A stretch of DNA of 64,000 nucleotides. Source: Cohnella endophytica. GTDB taxonomy: Bacteria > Bacillota > Bacilli > Paenibacillales > Paenibacillaceae. Positions 19,800 through 27,953 of this stretch are shown one piece after another; the first letter of the stretch is position 1; every line of letters begins with the position of its first letter. Under the pieces are notes generated by a model. The model saw only the letters and a list, made by a program, of their open reading frames with translations. It did no database searches and was not told the DNA's origin. Made by a program: the position numbers and the translations under genes. Location: contig NZ_RBZM01000004.1 of the NCBI RefSeq assembly GCF_003628305.1, positions 496,001 to 560,000 on the forward strand, read 5' to 3'.

Positions 19800-21352
19800 T
19801 CAAGACATCGAAACGCGCACGCAAATGGGTGCTAACCGGACTTACTTTATCTTTATTGATTCCAACATTGGCGGCTTGCAGCACGAGCAAGGGGAAAGAC
19901 GCCGACGTCAAACGAACGCTTCGCATCGGCACGATGTATGGTACCAAACAGGACGATTCGTGGTTCCGCCAACAATTTACCGACATTTTCGAAATAACTC
20001 ACGACAGCAATATCGAGATCGAAATCGTGCCGGCGATCGATTATTCGGAACAACAGTTCGAGGATCAATCCAAACAGCAAGAACAGCCGGATCCGTTGGA
20101 GAAAGTGAAGGCGATCATGACCGGCACGAATCCGGTGGACGTCATGATCTTCGACTTGGGCATGCTCGGCCAATTGGTTAACGAGAACTTGCTCAAGCAG
20201 CTTGATCCTTTGCTTAAGGAAGACAAAATCGACGTAAACGATTTCGTTCCGACGGTTATAGAGGGCATTAAAGATCAAGGAAACAACTTCATCTACGGCT
20301 TGACGCCGACGTTTACGCCTGCTGCCTTGTTCTATAACAAGACGCTATTTACGAAGCAGGGCGTAGAATTCCCGAAAGACGGCATGAGTTGGGACGACGT
20401 CTTTAATCTCGCGAAACGGATGAAATCCGGAAGCGGCAAAGACTCCGTCTTCGGCTTCACCTTCAATCAATGGGGAGCGGGCGATAACTTTTGGGATGTC
20501 CAGAACTTCGCGGCCCCGCTTCAATTGAAAATGTTCGACGCGAAAGGCGAGACGATGACCGTGAATACCCCGCAATGGGAAGCGGTATGGAAGTCGGTTA
20601 CGGATCTGTACAAGGATCACGTAACCCCGCACCAAGAAGACATGCAAGCGATGTACGAAGAACCGGCGAAAGATTCGATCCGCAATCCGTTCCAAGGCCA
20701 ATTGTTCTTGAACAACAAAGTAGCCATGACGATCGGAAATTACGATATGATTAACCAGATCCAACAATTGAACGATAACGCCGATAAACTCAAAATCAAT
20801 AAATTGGATTGGGACGTCGTAACGGTGCCTTTCCATCCGGGTCATGAAGGCATCGGCGGAAATATTTATCTGAATAACCTTGCCGGTATCAACGCCAATG
20901 CAGCGAACCCCGATGACGCATGGGAATTCGTTAAGTTCATGAACGGCAAGGAATGGGCGAAGCTTAAGTCCCGCAGCACGTACGAGATGTCCGCGCGCAA
21001 AGAGTTCGTGAAGGTTCGGGAAGGAATGAGCTATAACCTGAACGCGTTTATGACGATGAAGCCGGCTCCTTTGTTGCAATCGTCCGCGGCCGAACAGAAG
21101 CTGTATCGCGAAAAACCGAATTTGGATAAGGTTACGGAGCTAGGCTCGAGAGCTTACTCGGATGTCATCCAAGGCAAGAAATCGGTGAAAGAAGCGCTTG
21201 CGCAATGGGAAACGAAAGGAAACGACCTGCTTCAAAAAATCAAGGCGAATCCGAAAGGGCCAATCGATGGCATCTTCGACGATGTCTATGGCGGCGGCGG
21301 AGGTATATCCATCGATAAGCAGGCCGTAATGGAAGCCGCTGGCGAGGGCTGA
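19796..21352 (+). CDS. Extracellular solute-binding lipoprotein (family 1 type)
   Basis: A 518-residue lipoprotein with signal peptide ending PTLAAC (Cys28). The mature part has the fold order of sugar-type binding proteins: RTLRIGTMYG at the start, the VDVMIFDLGMLGQL region, ALFYNKTLF, and a C-terminal helix-rich part with NPDDAWEFVKFMNG. Such proteins usually feed importers with MalFG-type permeases, yet this gene is coupled by an ATGA overlap to an exporter-type ABC set and no importer permease is near. It may be a sensor or capture subunit of that machine. Confidence 0.88.
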   Translation: MIKTSKRARKWVLTGLTLSLLIPTLAACSTSKGKDADVKRTLRIGTMYGTKQDDSWFRQQFTDIFEITHDSNIEIEIVPAIDYSEQQFEDQSKQQEQPDPLEKVKAIMTGTNPVDVMIFDLGMLGQLVNENLLKQLDPLLKEDKIDVNDFVPTVIEGIKDQGNNFIYGLTPTFTPAALFYNKTLFTKQGVEFPKDGMSWDDVFNLAKRMKSGSGKDSVFGFTFNQWGAGDNFWDVQNFAAPLQLKMFDAKGETMTVNTPQWEAVWKSVTDLYKDHVTPHQEDMQAMYEEPAKDSIRNPFQGQLFLNNKVAMTIGNYDMINQIQQLNDNADKLKINKLDWDVVTVPFHPGHEGIGGNIYLNNLAGINANAANPDDAWEFVKFMNGKEWAKLKSRSTYEMSARKEFVKVREGMSYNLNAFMTMKPAPLLQSSAAEQKLYREKPNLDKVTELGSRAYSDVIQGKKSVKEALAQWETKGNDLLQKIKANPKGPIDGIFDDVYGGGGGISIDKQAVMEAAGEG

Positions 21353-21395
21353 TAAGGAAAGATAAGCGGTTGAGAAGGAAATATAAGTGTCATGA

Positions 21396-21432
21396 CCGAA
21401 CCGCTCGAACCTGAGCGGTTCGGTTTCTTTTT
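21396..21432 (+). terminator. Terminator of the five-gene ABC operon
   Basis: Perfect 11-bp stem CCGAACCGCTC/GAGCGGTTCGG, six-base loop, TTTCTTTTT tail. Confidence 0.9.
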
Positions 21433-21523
21433 GCGCGGAAATCAGGGTTCAAAATCGGCAAAGCCGCGCATCCTATGTTCATCCACGCTCTTACTGGAAT
21501 CCTACATTGCGGAGGGATCGACA

Positions 21524-21688
21524 ATGAAATGGGTATATTGGTCAAGGCTGTACGATAGCAAATTCCAAGCGGGTTGTCTCGTCCAACGGATGGAGCACGA
21601 CAGTTGGGTGTTCGGCGTAGACGTGCCGCAAGAAATCGAAGTATTCCGTTCCCGCAAAGGAAAATACGGCGTCCGTTATTTGCCCTAA
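21524..21688 (+). CDS. Small conserved-looking protein of unknown function (54 aa)
   Basis: The ATG is preceded by GGAGGGATCGACA, an excellent ribosome binding site. The product is rich in Trp, Tyr, Val and Arg (begins MKWVYWSRLYDSKF) with alternating hydrophobic residues, suggesting a small beta-rich domain. I recognise no family. It has no signal peptide or membrane segment. It stands alone between the ABC operon terminator and the next small gene. Confidence 0.6.
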   Translation: MKWVYWSRLYDSKFQAGCLVQRMEHDSWVFGVDVPQEIEVFRSRKGKYGVRYLP

Positions 21689-21776
21689 ACAAAAAACGCT
21701 CGCCTCTCGGTATTGGCAAGCGGAACCCTCCTATGCTAAGCTGATTTCTAGGTTAACGAAAGAGGAGGAATCGTTC

Positions 21777-21956
21777 ATGCGTAGAATGCCGTTGTCCGCG
21801 GACACCGCGGTTAAGTTAGCGGATTATATGAAGGTGCCGCTCGAGCATCTCATGCACATGCCGCAACACATTTTAATGCAGAAATTAGCGGAGATGGCGA
21901 AAGCGCAAACGTCCGAAACGGAGAAAAAATCGGAAATCGAGGGAAAAACAGAATAA
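21777..21956 (+). CDS. Small YycC-like protein (59 aa)
   Basis: AGAGGAGG lies six bases before the ATG. The product starts MRRMPLSADTAVKLADYM and contains PLEHLMHMPQHILMQKLAEM, which resembles the short YycC family of Bacillaceae, followed by a charged tail (SETEKKSEIEGKTE). It should be a soluble helical protein. Function is unknown. The tRNA promoter begins a few bases after its stop. Confidence 0.65.
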   Translation: MRRMPLSADTAVKLADYMKVPLEHLMHMPQHILMQKLAEMAKAQTSETEKKSEIEGKTE

Positions 21957-21961
21957 AGTTG

Positions 21962-21991
21962 TTGACGTGCCGATGTGATTTATAGTATATT
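21962..21991 (+). promoter_or_regulatory. Promoter of the tRNA cluster
   Basis: TTGACG (21962-21967), an 18-base spacer and TATATT (21986-21991) lie 39 bases upstream of tRNA-fMet. This is a good vegetative promoter for the three tRNA genes. Confidence 0.7.
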
Positions 21992-22030
21992 ATTACTTGT
22001 CGCCAATAAAGGCTTCATTGATAAAAACGA

Positions 22031-22107
<77 letters not shown>

Positions 22108-22135
22108 ACCTTATCTCTTCTCTGGACCGAGACGG

Positions 22136-22212
22136 GGGCCTTTAGCTCAGTTGGTTAGAGCGGTCGGCTCATAACCGATTGGTCGGGGGTTCGAGTCCCT
22201 CAAGGCCCACCA
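22136..22212 (+). tRNA. tRNA-Ile2 (CAU anticodon, lysidine type)
   Basis: The 77-base gene has acceptor stem GGGCCTT/AAGGCCC, anticodon loop CTCATAA and encoded CCA. The CAT anticodon could mean elongator Met, but the acceptor and D-arm (GGGCCTTTAGCTCAGTTGG) follow the Bacillus Ile(CAU) gene, not the Met one. The mature tRNA would need TilS to read AUA. Confidence 0.8.
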
Positions 22213-22305
22213 AGCCATTTCAACAAGCTAACTTTACGGAATACATAGTACGACATTACATATCCTACCTTAGCGCAATTAATCATTGCCGGTGGGGTCC
22301 CTTAT

Positions 22306-22394
22306 GCCGGGATGGCGGAATTGGCAGACGCACAGGACTTAAAATCCTGCGGTAGGTGACTACCGTACCGGTTCGACCCCGGTTCTCGGCACCA
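22306..22394 (+). tRNA. tRNA-Leu (UAA)
   Basis: An 89-base class II tRNA with a long variable arm (GGTAGGTGACTACC region), anticodon loop CTTAAAA, acceptor stem GCCGGGA/TCTCGGC and encoded CCA. Confidence 0.93.
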
Positions 22395-22406
22395 CTTTGA
22401 ATTTGC

Positions 22407-22458
22407 AACCTCTTTAGCGACACCCGACTCGATCGGATGCGGCGAAGAGGTTTTTTGT
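22407..22458 (+). terminator. Terminator of the tRNA cluster
   Basis: AACCTCTT pairs with AAGAGGTT around a structured loop, followed by TTTTTTGTTTT. Confidence 0.8.
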
Positions 22459-22520
22459 TTTCTCGTTAATATTAAGTGTTTGTTATAATAAGTGTACAGA
22501 AGTGGGGGGGGGGAAGTTCT

Positions 22521-23216
22521 ATGGAACTCGATAAGCTGGACGGGGAATGGGGGCGCATGCTCGGAGAAGAACGCGAGAAAACCTATTACCGGGAGTTGAT
22601 CGCTCGCGTGGAAGAGGAATATCGCGAGGCGACGGTATATCCTCCGCGTTCGGAAGTGTTCCGAGCGCTCGAGCTTACGCCTTACGAGAAAGTGAAGGTC
22701 GTAATTCTAGGACAGGATCCGTATCATGGAGCCGGACAAGCTCATGGTTTAAGTTTCTCCGTACAACCTGGCGTGAAACTGCCCCCGTCCCTTCGCAATA
22801 TTTTCAAGGAGCTTGGCGACGATGTCGGTTGCCCGGTACCCGGCGACGGGTGCTTGGAACATTGGGCTAAACAAGGCGTTCTGCTTCTTAATAACGTTCT
22901 GACCGTCCGAGAAGGGGAGGCTAACTCCCATCGCAAACTAGGTTGGGAGAAGTTCACCGATCGGGTCGTCGGCCTATTGAACGAGCGGGAGACGCCTATT
23001 GCATTCGTGTTATGGGGCAAGCCGGCGCAGGATAAAGGACGTTTCATCGATACGGAGAGACATTTCGTGCTGAACTCGGTACATCCGAGCCCCTTGGCCG
23101 CTTACGGGGGGTTCTGGGGGAGTAAGCCGTTCACGCGCTGCAACGAGTTCCTCAACGGAATCGGCATTGACGAGATCGACTGGCGCCTTCCGGAGCCGGA
23201 GGAGTTGAAGCCGTGA
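22521..23216 (+). CDS. ung: Uracil-DNA glycosylase
   Basis: Removes uracil from DNA at the start of base excision repair. The 231-residue product has GQDPYHGAGQAHGLSFSV with the catalytic Asp and the HPSPLAAYGGFWGSKPF motif. The ATG at 22521 is preceded by a run of ten G (22504-22513) that serves as the Shine-Dalgarno; a TATAAT lies at 22484. The poly-G run could vary in length and change translation. The next gene overlaps its stop by three bases. Confidence 0.96.
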   Translation: MELDKLDGEWGRMLGEEREKTYYRELIARVEEEYREATVYPPRSEVFRALELTPYEKVKVVILGQDPYHGAGQAHGLSFSVQPGVKLPPSLRNIFKELGDDVGCPVPGDGCLEHWAKQGVLLLNNVLTVREGEANSHRKLGWEKFTDRVVGLLNERETPIAFVLWGKPAQDKGRFIDTERHFVLNSVHPSPLAAYGGFWGSKPFTRCNEFLNGIGIDEIDWRLPEPEELKP

Positions 23217-24088
23217 CCGGGAACGCGAAATGGCTCACGCCGACCTCCGGTTATTTGCAAGGGTATTCTCATACATTGAATCCTTATGTGGGATGTTCGT
23301 TCGGTTGCTCTTATTGTTATGTGCGCCGCATGCCGGTCGGTTTATTCCGCGGACAACCGTGGGGGAGCTGGGCGGAGCCAAGGAAGGCAGATCCCTCCAA
23401 GTTCAGGGTCGAATTGGCCAGAGCGAACCAAAAAGGGCCCGTAACCGTGTTCTTCTCGTCGGCGACGGACCCTTATCAGCCGTTGGAAGCGACTCTCGGG
23501 GTTACGAGGGCGTTATTGGAGGCGATGGCGGACGAACCGCCGGCGTTCGTGCTGCTGCAGACGAGAAGCGCTCTGGTCACCCGAGATATCGACGTTTTGC
23601 AACGTTTGAAGGGGAAGCTGAGGGTTAGCATGACCGTCGAAACGGATCTGGAGGAAGTCAGACGAGAACTGACCCCGTCGGCTCCGCCGCTAGCATCCAG
23701 ATGGTCCGCCCTAAGGCGGCTGAGAGAAGCCGGAATCGACATCCAGGCGGCGGTATCCCCGATATTACCGCATTCGGCGGACTTTGCCGAGCGGCTTGCG
23801 GAAGCCGTTCCGAGAGTCGTCGTAGACGATTATTTTCGAGGCGATGGCAGCGGAGGGAAGCGAAGCGCGGCGCTTGACTTAAAATCTCGTTATGAAAAAA
23901 ACGGATGGATCTCGTGGTACGATCCATCCGTTGCGGAGCATTTAGTCGCGAAATTGCGGTCGATGATGGGAGAAGCTTCAGTAGGATTCAGCGCAGATGG
24001 TTTTGCGCCTCCTCGAGCTGTTTTACGCCCTTATTTGACGGAAGCGGATAACGGACTCAATACCGGCTTAAAGGCGGACGAAACATAA
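23213..24088 (+). CDS. SPL-family radical SAM protein
   Basis: A 291-residue protein related to spore photoproduct lyase and the Rv2578c family. The radical-SAM cluster motif is CSFGCSYC, embedded in TLNPYVGCSFGCSYCYV. Residues such as VFFSSATDPYQPLE and SMTVETD are typical of this group. It begins with GTG overlapping the ung stop, so both genes form a DNA-repair-like pair. Whether it repairs spore photoproduct is not shown; the classical SPL is longer. Its last 58 bases overlap the convergent secreted-protein gene. Confidence 0.85.
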   Translation: MTGNAKWLTPTSGYLQGYSHTLNPYVGCSFGCSYCYVRRMPVGLFRGQPWGSWAEPRKADPSKFRVELARANQKGPVTVFFSSATDPYQPLEATLGVTRALLEAMADEPPAFVLLQTRSALVTRDIDVLQRLKGKLRVSMTVETDLEEVRRELTPSAPPLASRWSALRRLREAGIDIQAAVSPILPHSADFAERLAEAVPRVVVDDYFRGDGSGGKRSAALDLKSRYEKNGWISWYDPSVAEHLVAKLRSMMGEASVGFSADGFAPPRAVLRPYLTEADNGLNTGLKADET

Positions 24089-24903
24089 GTAACGGTTTTC
24101 AGCTCGGTGATCACTTGGGCATACATTTTGTTCGGATCGGGCTGTATGGCTTTGTACTGAATGATGGCCTGGCCGTTCGCGAATTGAATGCCCGTAATCT
24201 CGATTCCGTAGCCTGGATGCGGTGCAAGCGCGGACAAGGTCACTTTTAGGACCGCGTCCGTTTCTTTTTCTACGGTTAACTTAGCGTCCGTAAGGACCGG
24301 TGTTTCAGGTTGCGGTTCGGTCGGTTTTGTCGCCGCGATGTACTTTACCGTTTTGTCGATCATGGAAGTCGCCTGCGTGCGGGTGATATGGATTTTCGGA
24401 TAAAACTTTTGTTTGCCGTCCAATGTCGCGATTTTGGCGATCAACAGCTTTTGGATGCTATCCATATAACCTTTCGTCACTTGACCGGCATCTGCGATAT
24501 TAACGTAGATTTGGATCCATACATTATCTTGCTTATGGCTTAAAGCTCCGAATAACCATTTGGCGAATTGTTCCCTCGTAACCTTGGCGGAAGGATTAAT
24601 ATCCTTCGGTAATTCCAATCCGTTGTATTGGGCGATGATAAAATATTTCGCGTAAGCGGACGTATCCTTCACTTTCGTATAATAATCGCTGGCTTTAGGT
24701 TCCTTAATGAATCTGAGGTTGTCGATATTCAGATCAAGCCCTTTCACGATCATGGTGACGGCGGTTGCGGCATCCAGGCCTGAGTTCTTAGCGTTGTTCC
24801 CCTTACCGTTATTTTCATGCGCGAATGCAGAACTGCTGACGCTTAAGGCGAACATAGCAGCAAGCAAGATGAGCATAAAAGGTTTGCTCCATGTTTTTCT
24901 CAT
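24031..24903 (-). CDS. Secreted protein with S-layer-homology-like repeats
   Basis: About 290 residues, with a signal peptide MRKTWSKPFMLILLAAMFAL ending near SSAFA. The mature part contains SLH-like stretches with NPSAKVTREQFAKWLFG and KIHITRTQATSMIDKTV, and a Pro/Thr linker (PTEPQPETPVL) before a beta-rich C-terminal domain. SLH modules normally anchor proteins to wall polysaccharide. Two adjacent ATGs follow GGAGGG; the second (24903) has the better spacing, 24906 is the alternative. The 3' end overlaps the radical SAM gene. Confidence 0.75.
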   Translation of the reverse strand: MRKTWSKPFMLILLAAMFALSVSSSAFAHENNGKGNNAKNSGLDAATAVTMIVKGLDLNIDNLRFIKEPKASDYYTKVKDTSAYAKYFIIAQYNGLELPKDINPSAKVTREQFAKWLFGALSHKQDNVWIQIYVNIADAGQVTKGYMDSIQKLLIAKIATLDGKQKFYPKIHITRTQATSMIDKTVKYIAATKPTEPQPETPVLTDAKLTVEKETDAVLKVTLSALAPHPGYGIEITGIQFANGQAIIQYKAIQPDPNKMYAQVITELKTVTYVSSAFKPVLSPLSASVK

Positions 24904-24977
24904 CATTATCCCTCCAATTTGTATTGTTTTCCTATTTGCACCCCCATAGACGCGAAGAGATTGGAAAAGGTTGCACG

Positions 24978-25007
24978 AAAAAAACGCCAAGCTCGTGGGA
25001 GCTTGGC
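24978..25007 (-). terminator. Terminator of the tiny gene at 25063-25170
   Basis: GCCAAGCTC/GAGCTTGGC hairpin followed on the minus strand by seven T. Confidence 0.85.
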
Positions 25008-25062
25008 ATAGAGAGGCACCGATAGACGGGCGAGGAATCCTGATAAGGGTCGTAAATGGAAT

Positions 25063-25170
25063 TCATAATCCTAGTCGATTAGACACATCCATGAAAGTTT
25101 TTCCGATAAGTATGAAGACTAAAACGATAAAAATTACGAGCACGATTAAAGCGACTACCGAAAGATTCAC
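25063..25170 (-). CDS. Tiny single-span membrane protein (35 aa)
   Basis: GTG start with AAGGCGGTG five bases upstream. The product is one hydrophobic helix (LSVVALIVLVIFIVLVFILI) followed by a short polar tail ending SNRLGL. It has its own terminator. It neighbours two YjcZ-type tiny proteins and could share their spore-related role, but I recognise no family. Confidence 0.6.
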   Translation of the reverse strand: MNLSVVALIVLVIFIVLVFILIGKTFMDVSNRLGL

Positions 25171-25193
25171 TGATACACCGCCTTATGGAATAG

Positions 25194-25228
25194 TAAAAAC
25201 CCGTCATTCTTATGAAAGATGACGGGTT
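25194..25228 (-). terminator. Terminator of the first YjcZ-like gene
   Basis: AACCCGTCAT/ATGACGGGTT stem, followed on the minus strand by TTTTTAC. Confidence 0.85.
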
Positions 25229-25237
25229 GGCAACAAA

Positions 25238-25354
25238 TTAATAACCGGCTTTAAGAATAATCACCAAAAGAATAAAAAGCACAAGCACGAATGCTGCAGC
25301 TCCCATTCCGCCGTAGCCGCCGCACGAGCCAACACCGCTGATTTCACAACCCAT
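25238..25354 (-). CDS. YjcZ-type tiny membrane protein, copy 1 (38 aa)
   Basis: The product starts MGCEISGVGSCGGYGGMG and ends in a hydrophobic helix AAAFVLVLFILLVIILKAGY. This Gly/Cys-rich head plus AFVLVLFILLVIIL helix is the hallmark of the YjcZ family of sporulation-associated small proteins in Bacilli. GGCGGTGATTGAC precedes the ATG. The second copy at 25882 shares the helix and an upstream control region at identical spacing. Confidence 0.85.
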   Translation of the reverse strand: MGCEISGVGSCGGYGGMGAAAFVLVLFILLVIILKAGY

Positions 25355-25377
25355 GTCAATCACCGCCGTTTATTTAT

Positions 25378-25465
25378 TGTGATATTTCATCACACATTAG
25401 CTTATGTTAAGATAAATTGATGGACAGGTACATTCACACAGATCGGTCAATGATCAGCATTTGCC
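25378..25465 (-). promoter_or_regulatory. Control region of YjcZ copy 1 (conserved with copy 2)
   Basis: A palindrome TGTGA-N7-TCACA (25378-25394) ends 23 bases from the start codon. A 35-base block beginning CATTC (25431-25465) is 80 percent identical to 26090-26124. A CATAAGCTA on the minus strand (25398-25406) fits the -10 pattern CATA-N3-TA of sigma-K promoters. The function is inferred from conservation. Confidence 0.55.
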
Positions 25466-25529
25466 TAGGTGACTATCGAAGGAGAATGTTGATTTTGTCG
25501 AATTGTTGTTATGTGGAGGGGGTGAAGTT

Positions 25530-25787
25530 TTGACAGGTGTTAACAGAATGGAATACCGAAATCAGGTGCTAACGGAATTATATAACCATCATTTTATCGA
25601 AAAGAAGCATCAGCGCCGGTACCATGACGAGGAAATGCTGGATAACGATTTTTACATGGCGCTCATGTACTGGATAGATAAAGGGTTTATTAAAAATTTA
25701 TCGACCACGGATCCAATCGCCTATCTCTACCGAATAACGGCCAACGGTATCGATTATGTAGAGGCTTCCGGGTTCTCTTTGGCGTAG
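25530..25787 (+). CDS. Small protein of unknown function, winged-helix-like (85 aa)
   Basis: TTG start with GGAGGGGGTGAAG upstream. The sequence is basic and aromatic in the first half (YRNQVLTELYNHHFIEKKHQRRYHDEE) and continues ALMYWIDKGFIKNLS and YRITANGIDYVEA. The helix-helix-strand order with a final ITANGIDYVE resembles YjcQ-like winged-helix proteins, so a DNA-binding role is possible. No neighbour points to a target. It is transcribed away from the YjcZ-like genes. Confidence 0.6.
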   Translation: MTGVNRMEYRNQVLTELYNHHFIEKKHQRRYHDEEMLDNDFYMALMYWIDKGFIKNLSTTDPIAYLYRITANGIDYVEASGFSLA

Positions 25788-25816
25788 ACAAGATTTGATT
25801 AGCCTCTCGGACAAAT

Positions 25817-25852
25817 AAAAAAAGCCCCATCATGAGGCGGCTCATGATGGGG
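25817..25852 (-). terminator. Terminator of the second YjcZ-like gene
   Basis: Twelve-base-pair perfect stem CCCCATCATGAG/CTCATGATGGGG with seven T on the minus strand. Confidence 0.88.
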
Positions 25853-25881
25853 TAAAACTAAAGCGGCGAACGCGAATTATC

Positions 25882-26013
25882 TTAGTAGATTCCAGTTCCA
25901 GCACGCAGAATGATTACCAGCAAAATGAAAAGAACAAGTACAAATGCAGCAGCTTGCATTCCGCCGTAACCAGCGCAGGATCCAGCGCCAACTCCGCCAA
26001 CTCCATAGCCCAT
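25882..26013 (-). CDS. YjcZ-type tiny membrane protein, copy 2 (43 aa)
   Basis: The product begins MGYGVGGVGAGSCAGYGG and continues with the hydrophobic helix AAAFVLVLFILLVIILRAG, almost identical to copy 1. GGTGGTGATTTAC precedes the ATG. It has its own terminator and a conserved control region upstream. Such proteins are made during sporulation in related Bacilli; a membrane or coat location is inferred. Confidence 0.85.
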   Translation of the reverse strand: MGYGVGGVGAGSCAGYGGMQAAAFVLVLFILLVIILRAGTGIY

Positions 26014-26036
26014 GTAAATCACCACCAGAGTTTTTT

Positions 26037-26124
26037 TGTGACTGTTGATCACACAGACATCATATGTGGGGATAAACATACCGCCAGTGCATTCGCACAG
26101 ATTAATCAATAATCCGCATTTACC
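26037..26124 (-). promoter_or_regulatory. Control region of YjcZ copy 2 (conserved with copy 1)
   Basis: TGTGA-N7-TCACA at 26037-26053 again ends exactly 23 bases from the start codon, and the CATTC block (26090-26124) again begins 77 bases from it. The -10-like CATATGATG is weaker than in copy 1. Confidence 0.55.
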
Positions 26125-26157
26125 CATAACGGCCGGTTCGACCCTACGTTGCCGCGA

Positions 26158-26580
26158 CTATTCCCCGGATTTAATGAAATCTTCAATCCGCGATCGAATT
26201 GCATCGCGAACGTTCCGAAACTTCTCCATGATCTCGTCTTCAGTTCCGGTTGCTTTGGCCGGGTCATCAAAGCCCCAGTGCCATTTCACGACATTAGGAT
26301 TAATAATTATCGGACAATGTTCATCCGCATGCCCGCATAATGTTATTACATAAGTAGCCTTGTTCAAAATTTCCGGGTCTATGACATCCGAGGTATTCCG
26401 ACTGATGTCTATTCCGACTTCCTTCATTACTTTTACGGCCCGCGGATTTAGTCCGTGAGCTTCCAATCCCGCGCTTTTAACTTCGTAACGGTCGCCACCG
26501 ATCGCGTTCATAAAGCCGTCCGCCATTTGACTGCGGCAAGAATTGCCCGTACATAAGAAATAAACAAGCGGTTTATTCAT
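26158..26580 (-). CDS. arsC: Arsenate reductase, thioredoxin-coupled type
   Basis: Reduces arsenate to arsenite. The 140-residue product has the phosphatase-like loop CTGNSCRS at the N-terminus and the Cys pair in CGHADEHCP (about 82-90), as in S. aureus and B. subtilis ArsC. A catalytic Asp region WGFDDPAKA follows. It lies 33 bases downstream of arsB in the same direction, so the efflux pump and reductase are one operon. Confidence 0.95.
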   Translation of the reverse strand: MNKPLVYFLCTGNSCRSQMADGFMNAIGGDRYEVKSAGLEAHGLNPRAVKVMKEVGIDISRNTSDVIDPEILNKATYVITLCGHADEHCPIIINPNVVKWHWGFDDPAKATGTEDEIMEKFRNVRDAIRSRIEDFIKSGE

Positions 26581-26613
26581 CGTTTATTATTGCCCCTTTG
26601 CTGGTTGGATTGA

Positions 26614-27906
26614 TTAAGCGATAATTTTGAGCCAGAAGAACAGTCCGGTAAGAGTAATAAGCAGAACCGGAATCGTGATGATAATTCCCGTTTTGAAATA
26701 GGATCCCCAAGTGATCTTAACGCCTTTGTTAGACAAGACATGTAGCCAAAGGAGCGTAGCGAGAGAACCGATCGGGGTAATTTTCGGTCCCAAGTCGGAG
26801 CCGATTACATTGGCATAAATGAATGACTCTCTAACAATGCTATCCGTATCCGTTCCCTGAATGGCTAGGGCGTTAATCATCACGGTAGGCATATTATTCA
26901 TTACGGAAGACAGTATTGCGGCGATAAATCCTGCGCCGATCGTCGCGAGAAAATTACCTTGCTCGCTGACGAACTGGAATAAGTCGCTTAACTTACCCGT
27001 CATGCCGACGTTACGCAACCCGTATACGACAACATACATCCCGATGGAGAAGATGACCACTGCCCAGGGAGCTCCTCGTACAAGCTTCCAGGAATGAATC
27101 GCTTTGCTTTTTCTGGCCATAGCCATAAATACGATAGCCGCGATTCCGGCAATGAGGGAGACGGGAACGCGAGTGATCTCGCTTGTTAAATAGGCCACTA
27201 GAAGTATCGCTAATATGACCCAGGAGATCTTGAACAATCGGATGTCCTTTATCGCCTCGTTCGGTTTCTTCAATTGAGATAGATCGTATTGGGCTGGGAT
27301 TCTTTTGCCGAAATAGAGGTAGAGAACGATTAAGCTTGCACCGATCGAGATGAGCGTAGGGACTATCATACGACTTGCATACTCAACGAATCCAATCCCG
27401 AAGAAGTCGGATGAGACGATGTTTACTAGATTGCTCACGACTAATGGCAATGAAGCGGTGTCGGAAATGAACCCGCTTGCCATGACGTACGGAATGATCA
27501 TTCGTTCGTCGAATTTCAACGCGCGAACCATGGCCAGGACGATCGGGGTCAATATTAGCGCCGCGCCGTCATTGGCGAAAAAGGCGGCAACGGCTGCGCC
27601 GAGCATTACGACATAAACGAACATTCGTCTTCCGTTTCCTTTGGCGAAACGGGCCATATGAAGAGCCGCCCATTCGAATAATCCGATTGCATCCAGTATC
27701 AACGAAATAAGGATTACCGCAACAAAAGCTAAAGTCGCATTCCATACGATCTGCGTAACGTTCCAAACATCTTGAAGGTTCACGACTCCGCATAAGAGAG
27801 CTAAAACGGCGCCGCCGCTCGCGGACCAACCGATGTTCAGACCTTTCGGCTGCCAAATAACAAATAGCAAAGTAATTACAAAAATGATTGAAGCGATGAG
27901 TAACAT
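26614..27906 (-). CDS. arsB: Arsenite efflux permease (ArsB family)
   Basis: Exports arsenite across the membrane. About 430 residues with some twelve hydrophobic helices, including [18 protein letters not shown] and [15 protein letters not shown], typical of the ArsB/NhaD ion-transporter superfamily. The ATG at 27906 follows GGGGAGG. It is the first gene of the arsB-arsC operon, read from a promoter that contains a MerR-type palindrome and divergent from the regulator gene. Confidence 0.93.
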   Translation of the reverse strand: MLLIASIIFVITLLFVIWQPKGLNIGWSASGGAVLALLCGVVNLQDVWNVTQIVWNATLAFVAVILISLILDAIGLFEWAALHMARFAKGNGRRMFVYVVMLGAAVAAFFANDGAALILTPIVLAMVRALKFDERMIIPYVMASGFISDTASLPLVVSNLVNIVSSDFFGIGFVEYASRMIVPTLISIGASLIVLYLYFGKRIPAQYDLSQLKKPNEAIKDIRLFKISWVILAILLVAYLTSEITRVPVSLIAGIAAIVFMAMARKSKAIHSWKLVRGAPWAVVIFSIGMYVVVYGLRNVGMTGKLSDLFQFVSEQGNFLATIGAGFIAAILSSVMNNMPTVMINALAIQGTDTDSIVRESFIYANVIGSDLGPKITPIGSLATLLWLHVLSNKGVKITWGSYFKTGIIITIPVLLITLTGLFFWLKIIA

Positions 27907-27953
27907 AATACCTCCCCGTTGTCTTAATTCGTTTGTTCGTGTATTCTTGTTGA

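Noticed and set aside
22136-22212. Elongator tRNA-Met
   Set aside because: The anticodon is CAT, but acceptor and D-arm sequences follow tRNA-Ile2 of Bacilli; an Ile identity after lysidine modification is more likely.
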